A DNA stretch of 12,389 nucleotides, from contig JANOBV010000149.1 of assembly GCA_031411835.1 (NCBI GenBank), positions 1 through 12,389 of the forward strand, read 5' to 3'. Origin of the DNA: JADKIH01 sp031411835 (GTDB taxonomy: Bacteria; Bacteroidota; Bacteroidia; AKYH767-A; 2013-40CM-41-45). Shown here in pieces: positions 1 to 7,294 of this stretch. The translations under genes and the position numbers were made by a program. The first letter of the stretch is position 1. Each line of letters starts with the position of its first letter. The notes under the pieces were generated by a model that saw only the letters and a list, made by a program, of their open reading frames with translations, was not told where the DNA came from and ran no database searches.

Positions 1-1423
1 ACCGGCAGTTTCTGCACAAGCACAAACCGATGCAGATGCTTTTCGATACACAGGAACATCCATAACAGGCACAGCGCGATACACAGCAATGTCCGGGGCA
101 TTTGGCGCACTTGGTGGCGACTTCTCCGTTCTTTCAACAAACCCTGCCGGTATTGGAATTTATAGAAGTTCAGAAATATCATTCACACCTTCGATCTTTA
201 CTTCTAATACAAAATCCAGTTTTTTAGGAAACCAAACGAGTGAAAATAAAACGAATTTCAATTTCGGAAACGCAGGGCTTGTTCTTACTAATAAAGTAAG
301 AACAGATGGCGAAGGATGGAAATCGTGGAGTTTTGGATTTGGTTATAATCGCCAAGTCAATTACAATTCATACATGCGTTTTGAAGGAAAGAACAATGAT
401 AATTCTATGCTTGATCATTTTGCAGAATCAGCCGGAAGTCAGAATTACAATAACTTGAATGGTTTCACTGATTATCTTGCATACTATACCTATCTGATCA
501 ATCCGGACAACGATACTGCAACAACTCAATACTCTCCTGCAATAACCGAATACGGCCAAACACAGAGAATGACGAAAGAAACAAAAGGCTCTAAAGGAGA
601 AACAGTATTTACTCTTGGAGGCAATTACAACGATAAACTTTACTTAGGACTTACAATGGGAATTAGTTCTATCAACTACACTCAAACGTCCATTTTTGAA
701 GAAGTAACAAATTCGAATGTTATTGACTCAGTAAAAAATTATCAATTCGAAGAAAATTTTACAACAGATGGTAGCGGTATCAATTTCAAATTCGGAATGA
801 TATATCGTCCGCAAGATGCCGTTCGATTTGGCATTGCTGTTCATACCCCAACTTGGTACACAATGCATGATTACTATAAAAATTTTATGACAAGTAAATT
901 TGTCGGCGGACAATCCTATTATGCAGAGTCCCCCGATGGAAGTTTCGATTACGAGATGACAACTCCATTCAAAGCAATTGGAAGCTTAGGATTTATTTTT
1001 GGCAAACTAGGGATATTAGGTATAGACTATGAATTTACTGACTACGCCTCTGCACGTTTCAACTCAACTAACTATGCATTTTTTGATGAGAACAGAAATA
1101 TAGAAACGAAATATAATACTTCACACACTTTACGTGTAGGGACGGAATGGAAATATCAAAACATTAGTTTCCGTGGCGGTATTTCATATATGACCTCACC
1201 ATTAAAAGATGCAGTCATCATAGGAGAAAGCGACTATAGTAAAAGAGGATTATCCGCAGGCATTGGATTCAAAGAAAAAAACTTTTACATTGACCTTGGC
1301 TACCTCTACTCTCAAAGTAATCAATATTACCAACCGTATACGTTAGCAATGAAAGATACACCGGGAGTAAAAAACGATCTGACAACTCATAATGTGACGG
1401 TGACTTTCGGGTTTAAGTTTTGA
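1..1423 (+). CDS. OmpP1/FadL-family outer-membrane transport protein, 5' partial
   Basis: The reading frame is open from the first bases of the window, so the gene starts upstream and the ATG at 89 is internal. About 473 residues are visible. The first visible residues (PAVSAQAQTDADAFRY) look like the end of a signal peptide followed by the mature N-terminus. The next stretch, GTARYTAMSGAFGALGGD, then LSTNPAGIGIYRSSE, is the conserved N-terminal hatch-like region of the Bacteroidota branch of the OmpP1/FadL/TodX family. The rest alternates polar and aromatic residues in short amphipathic strands (for example WSFGFGYNRQVNY, YLGLTMGISSINYTQ, FGIAVHTPTWY) and ends in NVTVTFGFKF with a terminal Phe, as expected for an outer-membrane beta-barrel. 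The family takes up hydrophobic compounds in proteobacteria; the substrate here is unknown. It converges with the TPR gene at 1492-2991. Confidence 0.88.
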   Translation, partial: PAVSAQAQTDADAFRYTGTSITGTARYTAMSGAFGALGGDFSVLSTNPAGIGIYRSSEISFTPSIFTSNTKSSFLGNQTSENKTNFNFGNAGLVLTNKVRTDGEGWKSWSFGFGYNRQVNYNSYMRFEGKNNDNSMLDHFAESAGSQNYNNLNGFTDYLAYYTYLINPDNDTATTQYSPAITEYGQTQRMTKETKGSKGETVFTLGGNYNDKLYLGLTMGISSINYTQTSIFEEVTNSNVIDSVKNYQFEENFTTDGSGINFKFGMIYRPQDAVRFGIAVHTPTWYTMHDYYKNFMTSKFVGGQSYYAESPDGSFDYEMTTPFKAIGSLGFIFGKLGILGIDYEFTDYASARFNSTNYAFFDENRNIETKYNTSHTLRVGTEWKYQNISFRGGISYMTSPLKDAVIIGESDYSKRGLSAGIGFKEKNFYIDLGYLYSQSNQYYQPYTLAMKDTPGVKNDLTTHNVTVTFGFKF

Positions 1424-1483
1424 TTAGATGAGTTAAAAAAAAACAAACTTTATCTCTTAGAAACCGATCAAAGCCTTTAAAAC

Positions 1484-1504
1484 AAATCCCTTTACTCGGG
1501 ATTT
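1484..1504. terminator. Bidirectional hairpin between convergent genes, overlapping a stop codon
   Basis: AAATCCC (1484-1490) and GGGATTT (1498-1504) form a perfect 7-bp stem around a 7-base loop. On the + strand the stem runs into a short T run; on the - strand it is followed by GTTTT. It lies 60 bases after the OmpP1/FadL stop and contains the TAA stop (1492-1494) of the minus-strand TPR gene in its loop. The stem is short and the U tracts are weak, so terminator function is likely but not certain. Confidence 0.5.
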
Positions 1505-2991
1505 TTCAAAATTTTAATTCTATCTAATCCCGCTTGTGCTTTTTGATCAATACTATTTTGATATTGATGTCTACCCATTGAAAGACATTTCTTGTAATAG
1601 CTTTCTGATTTATCAAGATCGTTTTTGTCTTCGTAGATAATTCCTAATAGCAAAGCACTATTTGCTGCAAAGTAAAAAGTTGCAGATGAGCCATTCTCAA
1701 TTGTTTTGAGAAACAGATCGATTGCCTTTTCCTCCTGCCCTGTCTTCTGATAGATCCTTGCAAGTCTATAGGTAACTTCTAATTGATCTTTGTACTTTGG
1801 AAAACTATCGACCGGCATTCCCGCAAGTTCTTGCTGTGCTCTATCATAATACCCACCATCAAACAACAATCGCGCACGAAGCAATAATTTATTTCCTATA
1901 TCAACAACAGCCGCTTCATTTTGCGCATCTTTATCTTCGTCAATGAATGCACTTCCCAAAGTCCTACATTTAGTCATGTAAGTATAATAACCTTGTGGAT
2001 TATTTTTTAGCGATTCTATCCATGCTAGTTTTTGATAAGATGACTTAATGTAATTCTGACCTTTGAACCTTCGAATAAATTCTTCGAAATCTTTTGTTGC
2101 TGTAAAATCAAGTTTACGAAGCTTACAAATTGCCAGTTTATAATACATGAAATCAAAAGAAAATCCGGTGTTGTATGTAGAAGGATCTTTTAAATATTCG
2201 TAAGCTTCATCATTTCGCCCCAGTTTCATCAAGATTGCGGAAGTGCTATACCGCAGCAATGAACTCTTATCTGCATAAGGTCGCATGTAAATCATGCATT
2301 CTATCAGATCTGATTCACTTGAGTTGAAAGTAATATAGAGTTCACTCAAATAAAACAAAAGTTCTTCGCGATAACCAACGAATTCAGATTTCTCAAGTTT
2401 TTTAAATAGCGTTTTTAATTCTGTTGTTCCTTCCGGAACGGAACCTTCCATTCCTGCGATCTCAACCAACCAATGATACTCACGTGGAACTGCACCAATA
2501 ACAACTGTCAAAAAACCAGACAGTTTATTATTCAGAAGAAAATCAGGGTATGCAAGTTTATTCTTTTCGATTAGTCGATAAGCTTTGCGAATATCAGTTG
2601 CGGCAGAAACATATTCTCGAAACTTTACTTTCACCAGCGCTTGTTGAATTAATATTTCTGCTTTTGCGTATTGGTGAAATGGCGATGTGTTATTCTCTTC
2701 TCGTTTATCTAGTAATTTTAAATTATCATTCGCTTTCTTTTTAAATATATCGAAATACATTTCCTCTTCTGAAATAAACGCTTTTAGAAAATCTATATAA
2801 TTAGAATAGAGAATTACAAGATCATTGCTAGGCTTCTCTGTTTTTTCTTTTAACAGAAGTATATTCGATTTCTCAAAATCAAAACTAATGATGGATGAAT
2901 ATGCAGATTTTAGATTTTCATCAAACTCATAATATGCTGATGAAGAATTCGAGAGTAAAATAAAGGAGAAAATAAAAATCAGAATTCTCAT
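1492..2991 (-). CDS. Exported TPR-type repeat protein of unknown function
   Basis: The 499-residue product starts at an ATG directly followed by a signal-peptide pattern: MRIL, a hydrophobic run IFIFSFILLSNSSSA, then a polar mature chain (YYEFDENL). No Cys is placed for lipidation, so a periplasmic or secreted soluble protein is inferred. The remainder is predicted nearly all-helical with repeated helix pairs. The clearest TPR-like units are near residues 403-433 (LARIYQKTGQEEKAIDLF) and 442-473 (LLGIIYEDKNDLDKSESYYKKC). The N-terminal half has degenerate repeats (AKAEILIQQALVKVKF) and a motif EYHWLVEIAGMEGSVPEGTTEL near residues 170-195 that is not TPR-like. I recognise a Bacteroidota-type TPR protein but no named family or pathway. 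The gene stands alone on its strand: the operon upstream of it ends in a terminator at 3065-3099, and it converges with the OmpP1/FadL gene. Confidence 0.85.
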   Translation of the reverse strand: MRILIFIFSFILLSNSSSAYYEFDENLKSAYSSIISFDFEKSNILLLKEKTEKPSNDLVILYSNYIDFLKAFISEEEMYFDIFKKKANDNLKLLDKREENNTSPFHQYAKAEILIQQALVKVKFREYVSAATDIRKAYRLIEKNKLAYPDFLLNNKLSGFLTVVIGAVPREYHWLVEIAGMEGSVPEGTTELKTLFKKLEKSEFVGYREELLFYLSELYITFNSSESDLIECMIYMRPYADKSSLLRYSTSAILMKLGRNDEAYEYLKDPSTYNTGFSFDFMYYKLAICKLRKLDFTATKDFEEFIRRFKGQNYIKSSYQKLAWIESLKNNPQGYYTYMTKCRTLGSAFIDEDKDAQNEAAVVDIGNKLLLRARLLFDGGYYDRAQQELAGMPVDSFPKYKDQLEVTYRLARIYQKTGQEEKAIDLFLKTIENGSSATFYFAANSALLLGIIYEDKNDLDKSESYYKKCLSMGRHQYQNSIDQKAQAGLDRIKILKNPE

Positions 2992-3064
2992 TAATACTAT
3001 TTTGGGTTAGAGTTAAATTTGGCAGTTTTATTTGGCAAGAAATGGAAAATAAAAATCTTTATTC

Positions 3065-3099
3065 AAAAAAAAAGGATTCCATTGAAATGAAATCCTTTT
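3065..3099 (-). terminator. Rho-independent terminator after the zinc-ribbon gene
   Basis: Read on the minus strand, an A/T-flanked hairpin follows the zinc-ribbon stop by about 20 bases. Nine consecutive pairs (3070-3078 with 3091-3099) are followed by one C/A mismatch (3079/3090) and three more pairs around a small loop near 3083-3086. On the minus strand the stem leads directly into nine T residues (A run 3065-3073 on the + strand, partly within the stem). This is a textbook intrinsic terminator for the Nif3/zinc-ribbon operon and separates it from the TPR gene downstream. Confidence 0.85.
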
Positions 3100-3118
3100 C
3101 TAAATTTTATTGCGAGAA

Positions 3119-4003
3119 TTATTCAGCAACTACTGCTTCTTCATCTGCAATTTTTGGATCAACAAGGATACGTCCGCAATGTTCACAAACGATCACTTTT
3201 TTGTGTTGACGTATATCTAATTGACGTTGAGGCGGGATTTTGTTGAAACAACCACCACATGCATCACGCTGAATAGCAACAACTCCTAAGCCGTTTCTTG
3301 CATTTGTACGAACACGAGTATAAGCTGTAAGTAATCTCTCATCAATGATTGTACGTGCTTTAGCAGCTATCTTCACTAACTGATCTTCTTCTTTCTTAGT
3401 CTCTTCAACGATACTTGCTAATTCTGTTTCCTTTAATTTCAAAACAGACTCGCGATCATTCAAAATATTTTGTGTTTCCTCAAGTATGACATTCTTAGTA
3501 CTCACTTCTATGGCGAATTCTTTTGAACGCTTTTCAGACAATTGAATTTCTAAGTTTTGAAATTCAATCTCTTTGTTCAATGAATCAAACTCGCGATTAT
3601 TTTTTACTTTATCTTGCTGAGATTCGTATTTTTTAATCTGTTCTTTGGAATCTTTCGCTGCTTGTTTCTTTTTATTAACCTGATCAGTAAGGTTTGCGAT
3701 CTCCTCATTGATATTCGTGATACGAGTATTCAATCCAACAATCTCATCTTCCAGATCAGCAACTTCCATTGGCAATTCACCACGGATCGTACGAATTTTG
3801 TCGATGTTAGAATCGATTTCCTGCAATACGTATAAAGCTTTCAAACGCTCTTCAACTGAAAATTCATTATGATCTAATGCCATAATTTCTTCCAGCTTTT
3901 TCTCGAGACGATTTACGTCGATGATCTTTTCAATTTTACGAGGCTTGAATTCTACCTTTTCTTTTTGTTTGATCTTCCCTTTAGCTATTTTTGATAGGCT
4001 CAC
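3119..4003 (-). CDS. Coiled-coil protein with C4-type zinc ribbon (COG1579/DUF164 family)
   Basis: The long central part (about residues 75-225) is a heptad-like, Lys/Glu-rich coiled coil (LNTRITNINEEIANLTDQV, KYESQQDKVKNNREFDSLN). The C-terminus carries a zinc ribbon with two CxxC knuckles, CGGC (C249, C252) and CEHC (C273, C276), separated by the family's IPPQ motif, and ends in an acidic tail. This matches the COG1579 family, proposed to bind nucleic acid but without a settled role. The start given is a GTG, making 294 residues. An ATG at 3883 would give 254 residues and begin MALDHNEFSVEERLKALY, close to the usual family N-terminus. I keep the GTG because bases 3884-4003 read as normal coding sequence (Lys/Glu-rich, with codon choice like the rest of the gene) and an in-frame TGA lies just upstream at 4028-4030. 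It follows the Nif3-like gene on the same strand, a pairing common in Bacteroidota. Confidence 0.9.
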   Translation of the reverse strand: MSLSKIAKGKIKQKEKVEFKPRKIEKIIDVNRLEKKLEEIMALDHNEFSVEERLKALYVLQEIDSNIDKIRTIRGELPMEVADLEDEIVGLNTRITNINEEIANLTDQVNKKKQAAKDSKEQIKKYESQQDKVKNNREFDSLNKEIEFQNLEIQLSEKRSKEFAIEVSTKNVILEETQNILNDRESVLKLKETELASIVEETKKEEDQLVKIAAKARTIIDERLLTAYTRVRTNARNGLGVVAIQRDACGGCFNKIPPQRQLDIRQHKKVIVCEHCGRILVDPKIADEEAVVAE

Positions 4004-4032
4004 GTTGTGGTAATTATTTTTAGTTAGTCAAA

Positions 4033-4053
4033 TTCAGAAGTCCACCTCCTGAA
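4033..4053. other. Hairpin with buried AGGAGGT between the Nif3-like and zinc-ribbon genes
   Basis: TTCAGAAG (4033-4040) and CTCCTGAA (4046-4053) can pair over 8 bp around a 5-base loop; in the minus-strand RNA one pair is a G-U wobble. The minus-strand arm contains AGGAG and the loop completes AGGAGGT, the anti-anti-SD consensus. It lies in the 98-base spacer of the minus-strand operon, about 41 bases before the GTG start of the zinc-ribbon gene. It lacks a U tract in the operon direction, so it is not a typical terminator. The role is unknown; RNA processing or translation control is possible. Confidence 0.4.
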
Positions 4054-4101
4054 AAATTACTGTAGTTTTTTGGAAATAGCTACGAACAAAATCAACTACT
4101 T

Positions 4102-5199
4102 TTAAAGGTAGTTAACCGGGTTCGTTTTTACCTCTGTCAAACGGACGGCAAATTTAGAAAATTTTTTCAGAATTAACGACTTAAATAAGTCCATTGTGTA
4201 CTGTTCACTTTCAAAATGTCCGATATCGGCAATTACGATCTTTCCTTCTGCATCAAAAAACTGATGATATTTATAATCGGCCGATATAAACACTTGAGAA
4301 TCAGATGCTATTGCATCATTTAACAAAAAACTACCTGAACCACCACAGATGGCCACCCGTTTTACTTTTTTTCCAAGTGCTGCTGTATGTTTTACTATTC
4401 CGGCTTTCATCACATTTTTCACATGCATCAAAAAAGGAATTTCCTCCATTGGTTCAAGTAATTCGCCTACAATTCCGCTTCCAATTGATTGATATTGATT
4501 GTTTAACGAATAAATATCATGGGCAACCTCTTCATATGGGTGTGCAGACTTCATGGCGGCTAAAATTTTTCGTTCATTGAATAACTCATAAATCACTTCA
4601 ATCCTAACTTCATGTACAAAAGATGTTTGTCCTTTCACACCTTCAAATGGATTGCTTAATTCACCAGGACGAAAACTTCCATTTCCTTCTAAATTAAAAC
4701 TGCATTGATCGTAATTGCCGATGTTGCCGGCGCCGGCAGAAAACAAAGCTTCACGTACTTTGGATGCCTGATCAACGGGACAGAAAACAACTAATTTTCG
4801 CAATAAACCTACTTTTGGGGACAGAATTTGTAAATTAACCAAGCCAATTTTATCAGCTATAATCCGATTTACACCATCGATAATATTGTCCATATTTGTA
4901 TGAGCAGCATAAATAGCAACATCATTTTTAATCGCAGAAATGACAGTTCGTTCAATATAATTCTTGCCATTCAACTTTTTCAAACCTGAAAATATGATTG
5001 GATGATGTGCAATAATCAAATTACAGCCATTCTTTACAGCGTCCATGATCACTTCCTCAGTACTATCCAGGCAAATCGTAATGCCTTTTACTTCCATATT
5101 CGAATCACCGACAATCAATCCACAATTGTCGTAAGACTCTTGTAATGAAAGCGGCGCAATGGTTTCCAAGTAATTGGTAATATCCTTAATTGTTGTCAT
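4102..5199 (-). CDS. Nif3-like dinuclear metal-centre protein (YqfO/GTP cyclohydrolase I type 2 homologue)
   Basis: The 365-residue protein belongs to the Nif3 (NGG1p-interacting factor 3)/YbgI/YqfO family, ring-forming hexamers with a two-metal site. Visible ligands are AHHPIIF (H65, H66), HTNMD (D104, with H100 nearby) and the C-terminal GHFESE (H328, E332). N-terminal LSLQESYDNCGLIVG and ITICLD are also typical. The region between about residues 125 and 235 (LRKLVVFCPVDQASKVREALF through YEEVAHDIYSL) is the CutA-like insert found in the long YqfO type. I chose the ATG at 5199 (MTTIKDITNYLE) because it matches the family start; an in-frame start at 5238 would add 13 residues (MQFFVVLRIEIKI) that look non-homologous. 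Enzymatic activity of the family is unsettled. It is divergent from lpxK and heads an operon with the zinc-ribbon gene. Confidence 0.93.
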   Translation of the reverse strand: MTTIKDITNYLETIAPLSLQESYDNCGLIVGDSNMEVKGITICLDSTEEVIMDAVKNGCNLIIAHHPIIFSGLKKLNGKNYIERTVISAIKNDVAIYAAHTNMDNIIDGVNRIIADKIGLVNLQILSPKVGLLRKLVVFCPVDQASKVREALFSAGAGNIGNYDQCSFNLEGNGSFRPGELSNPFEGVKGQTSFVHEVRIEVIYELFNERKILAAMKSAHPYEEVAHDIYSLNNQYQSIGSGIVGELLEPMEEIPFLMHVKNVMKAGIVKHTAALGKKVKRVAICGGSGSFLLNDAIASDSQVFISADYKYHQFFDAEGKIVIADIGHFESEQYTMDLFKSLILKKFSKFAVRLTEVKTNPVNYL

Positions 5200-5264
5200 G
5201 ATCTTTATTTCAATCCTCAATACTACAAAAAATTGCAATCATTCGAATTTTTGTAATTTGCGCA

Positions 5265-6332
5265 GTGCAAAATTGGAGAAAAATTCTTTTACCCTTTTCG
5301 CCACTCTATGGCCTAGTCATAAGAGTGCGGAATTTTTTATTTGACAAAGGGTTGATGAAATCCAATTCATACAATTTACCAATTATCGCAATTGGAAATT
5401 TGACAACAGGCGGCACCGGTAAAACGCCACACATAGAATATCTTATCCGATTGTTACGTAAAAGTTTTAAAGTTGCAACGATCAGTCGCGGCTATGGAAG
5501 AAGTACGTCAGGTTATATTCACGCCAAAGGTAGTTGCACAACGAAAGAAATTGGTGATGAGCCAATGCAATATTTCACAAAGTTCCCAGACATCTCTGTA
5601 AATGTTGCCGAAGAAAGAGTTGAAGCGATTGAGAACTTAATTCATTCTATTCACAAGCCACAAGTGATTCTTATGGATGATGCATACCAACATCGATCTG
5701 TCGCTCCCGGATTAAATATTCTGCTTCTTGAATACGAATACATATTTAAGCAAGATCATTTGTTGCCCGCAGGGAATTTACGTGAGCCAATGTCTTCTAA
5801 GAAACGTGCTGACGTCATTATCGTTTCTAAATCACCATCGATACTTGTTCCAATTGAAAAGAAAAGAATTCTTGAAGTTATTCAACCGACTGTTGAACAG
5901 CAAGTATATTTTTCATACTTGAAATATGGCGAGTTCAATAAAGTTTTCGGACTGCAAAGTCCGATGCTTATGGGGGCTAGCTACTATATGGAAAAACGTT
6001 TCACAATTCTTATGGTAACAGGAATTGCAAATCCTTCGGGCCTGATCGAATATTTGCGCAGACATACTGACAAACTTGAAACACTTATCTTTCCTGATCA
6101 TCATGAATTCACTTCAAAGGATCTAGATAAAATCACAGAAACATTCAACAATATTGCAAATCAGAGCAAGATCATTGTGACGACTGAAAAAGACGCCATG
6201 CGATTACGTGACCCGGATTTGGATCCATCAATACAAAAACTTCCACTTTTCTTTCTTCCAATAGAAGTATTCATTCACCAGGACGAGGAGAAATTCAATA
6301 AAATGATAACAAATTATGTTAGACAAAATTAA
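5265..6332 (+). CDS. lpxK: Tetraacyldisaccharide 4'-kinase (lipid A biosynthesis)
   Basis: LpxK phosphorylates the 4' position of the tetraacyl-disaccharide-1-phosphate precursor of lipid A using ATP, at the inner face of the cytoplasmic membrane. The 355-residue length fits the family. The N-terminal LPFSPLYGLVIRVRNFLFDKG is the membrane-associating segment. The P-loop GNLTTGGTGKTPH (G44-H56) is followed by SRGYGR (74-79), GDEP (97-100) and the DDxxQHR motif (D138, D139, H143; here DDAYQHR where most members have DDGFQHR), then LLPAGNLREP and, later, VTTEKDAMRL. The start is a GTG; no upstream in-frame ATG exists and the first internal ATG (residue 31) would remove conserved sequence. No Shine-Dalgarno is seen. 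The 3' end overlaps the next gene by 17 bases, so the two are probably translationally coupled. Confidence 0.96.
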   Translation: MQNWRKILLPFSPLYGLVIRVRNFLFDKGLMKSNSYNLPIIAIGNLTTGGTGKTPHIEYLIRLLRKSFKVATISRGYGRSTSGYIHAKGSCTTKEIGDEPMQYFTKFPDISVNVAEERVEAIENLIHSIHKPQVILMDDAYQHRSVAPGLNILLLEYEYIFKQDHLLPAGNLREPMSSKKRADVIIVSKSPSILVPIEKKRILEVIQPTVEQQVYFSYLKYGEFNKVFGLQSPMLMGASYYMEKRFTILMVTGIANPSGLIEYLRRHTDKLETLIFPDHHEFTSKDLDKITETFNNIANQSKIIVTTEKDAMRLRDPDLDPSIQKLPLFFLPIEVFIHQDEEKFNKMITNYVRQN

Positions 6333-7134
6333 AGAAACAACAGATTTTATTTTTAACAAAACGAAGGCGAAACCTGAGTATGGAATTGTTTTAGGAAGTG
6401 GACTTGGTGGACTTGTAAATGAAATTGAGATTGAACATTCATTAGAATATACTTCAATACCTAACTTTCCTTTATCGACTGTTAAAGGTCACGGAAGTAA
6501 ATTAATATTCGGCAAGCTAGGCGGTAAAAACGTTGTTGCACTTCAAGGCAGATTTCATTTTTACGAAGGCTACACAATGCAGGAGGTTACTTTTCCAATT
6601 AGAGTTATGATTGCATTAGGAATAAAATCACTATTGCTAAGTAATGCAAGTGGTGGTATGAATCCTGAATATCAAATTGGAGATATTGTTATCATTAGCG
6701 ATCATATCAATTTGCTTCAATCAAATCCGCTGATTGGAAAAAACTATGATGAACTTGGCCCGCGTTTCCCGGACATGAGTGAACCTTATGATCCAATGAT
6801 GATCGCAAAAGCAAAAGCTATTGCTAACAAAGCCGGTTATCGTTCTCATATTGGTGTTTATGTTGCTGTATCAGGACCATGTTTTGAAACGCCTGCTGAA
6901 TATCGTTACCTTCGTACAATTGGAGCTGATATTGTTGGCATGTCAACCATACCCGAAGTAATTGTCGGGCGACACGCAAGAATTCCATGTTTTGCAATTT
7001 CAATTGTAACTGATCTCGGCGGATTTGAACTTGCCCAAAAAGTTAGTCACGAAGAAGTGCTGGAAGTTGCAATGGCTTCTGAGGTGAAGTTGACGGCGAT
7101 TATTAAAGAGCTGCTGAAGAATGAAGTGAAATGA
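6316..7134 (+). CDS. punA: Purine nucleoside phosphorylase, trimeric (PNP/MTAP) type
   Basis: This enzyme cleaves purine nucleosides with phosphate to free base and (deoxy)ribose-1-phosphate in purine salvage. The 272 residues match the trimeric family. Visible motifs are GSGLGGL (27-33, phosphate site), KGHGS (57-61), QGRFHFYEGY (77-86), SNASGGM (109-115), GPCFETPAEYR (187-197; E191 equals human E201) and VGMST (207-211; M209 equals human M219). The residue equal to human N243, which selects 6-oxopurines, is Asp (D233, in VTD). H245 fits human H257. The start ATG lies inside lpxK, an order common in Bacteroidota. The last codons and the TGA stop are built from a 5-base tandem repeat that continues past the gene. 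Confidence 0.95.
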   Translation: MLDKIKETTDFIFNKTKAKPEYGIVLGSGLGGLVNEIEIEHSLEYTSIPNFPLSTVKGHGSKLIFGKLGGKNVVALQGRFHFYEGYTMQEVTFPIRVMIALGIKSLLLSNASGGMNPEYQIGDIVIISDHINLLQSNPLIGKNYDELGPRFPDMSEPYDPMMIAKAKAIANKAGYRSHIGVYVAVSGPCFETPAEYRYLRTIGADIVGMSTIPEVIVGRHARIPCFAISIVTDLGGFELAQKVSHEEVLEVAMASEVKLTAIIKELLKNEVK

Positions 7135-7190
7135 AGTGAAGTGAAGTGAAATGAAATGAATTGAATTGAATTGAATTGAATTGAATTGAA
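7121..7190 (+). repeat. Pentanucleotide tandem repeat, 14 units of (A/G/T)TGAA
   Basis: Fourteen unbroken 5-base units run from inside the last codons of punA into the spacer. Only the first base of the unit varies, in the order A G A G G G A A T T T T T T. The distal six units are identical TTGAA, suggesting recent expansion by slippage there, whereas the proximal units are mixed. The punA stop TGA (7132-7134) is in unit 3. Every unit contains TGA, and because 5 is not a multiple of 3 the tract stops all three forward frames within 15 bases. Confidence 0.95.
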
Positions 7191-7244
7191 AAATATTTTG
7201 TGCTGTGTATGTAACTATTATGGGTAAGTAACTTTTGCTACTCT

Positions 7245-7280
7245 CCAATTACTAATTACCAATTACCAATTACCAAATTA
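7245..7280 (+). repeat. Heptanucleotide tandem repeat, about 5 units of CCAATTA
   Basis: CCAATTA, CTAATTA, CCAATTA, CCAATTA and CCAAATTA follow each other without a gap, the last with one extra A. The tract ends 14 bases before the ATG of the propeller gene, so it should lie in its 5' untranslated region or promoter. It is unrelated in unit length and sequence to the pentamer tract 54 bases upstream. A role in expression is possible but not shown. Confidence 0.9.
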
Positions 7281-7294
7281 AAAACCTTAAAAAA

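Noticed and set aside
89..91. ATG at 89 as the start of the OmpP1/FadL-like gene
   Set aside because: The frame continues upstream to the window edge and encodes a signal-peptide end and the conserved GTARYTA segment, so this ATG is internal.
5200..5238. Longer start for the Nif3-like protein, adding 13 residues
   Set aside because: The added residues MQFFVVLRIEIKI do not resemble the family N-terminus, while MTTIKDITNYLE at 5199 does.
5233..5260. Possible lpxK promoter: TTG at 5233 and TAATTTG at 5254
   Set aside because: The -7-like box is one base short of TAnnTTTG and ends only four bases before the GTG start, so transcription would begin inside the coding region.
7000..7248. Minus-strand open frame across the pentamer repeat, with a repetitive FNSIQFNSI / FTSFHF-like product
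   Set aside because: It is the antisense reading of the punA 3' end and the 5-base repeat; the repetitive protein simply reflects the repeat and there is no independent coding signal.
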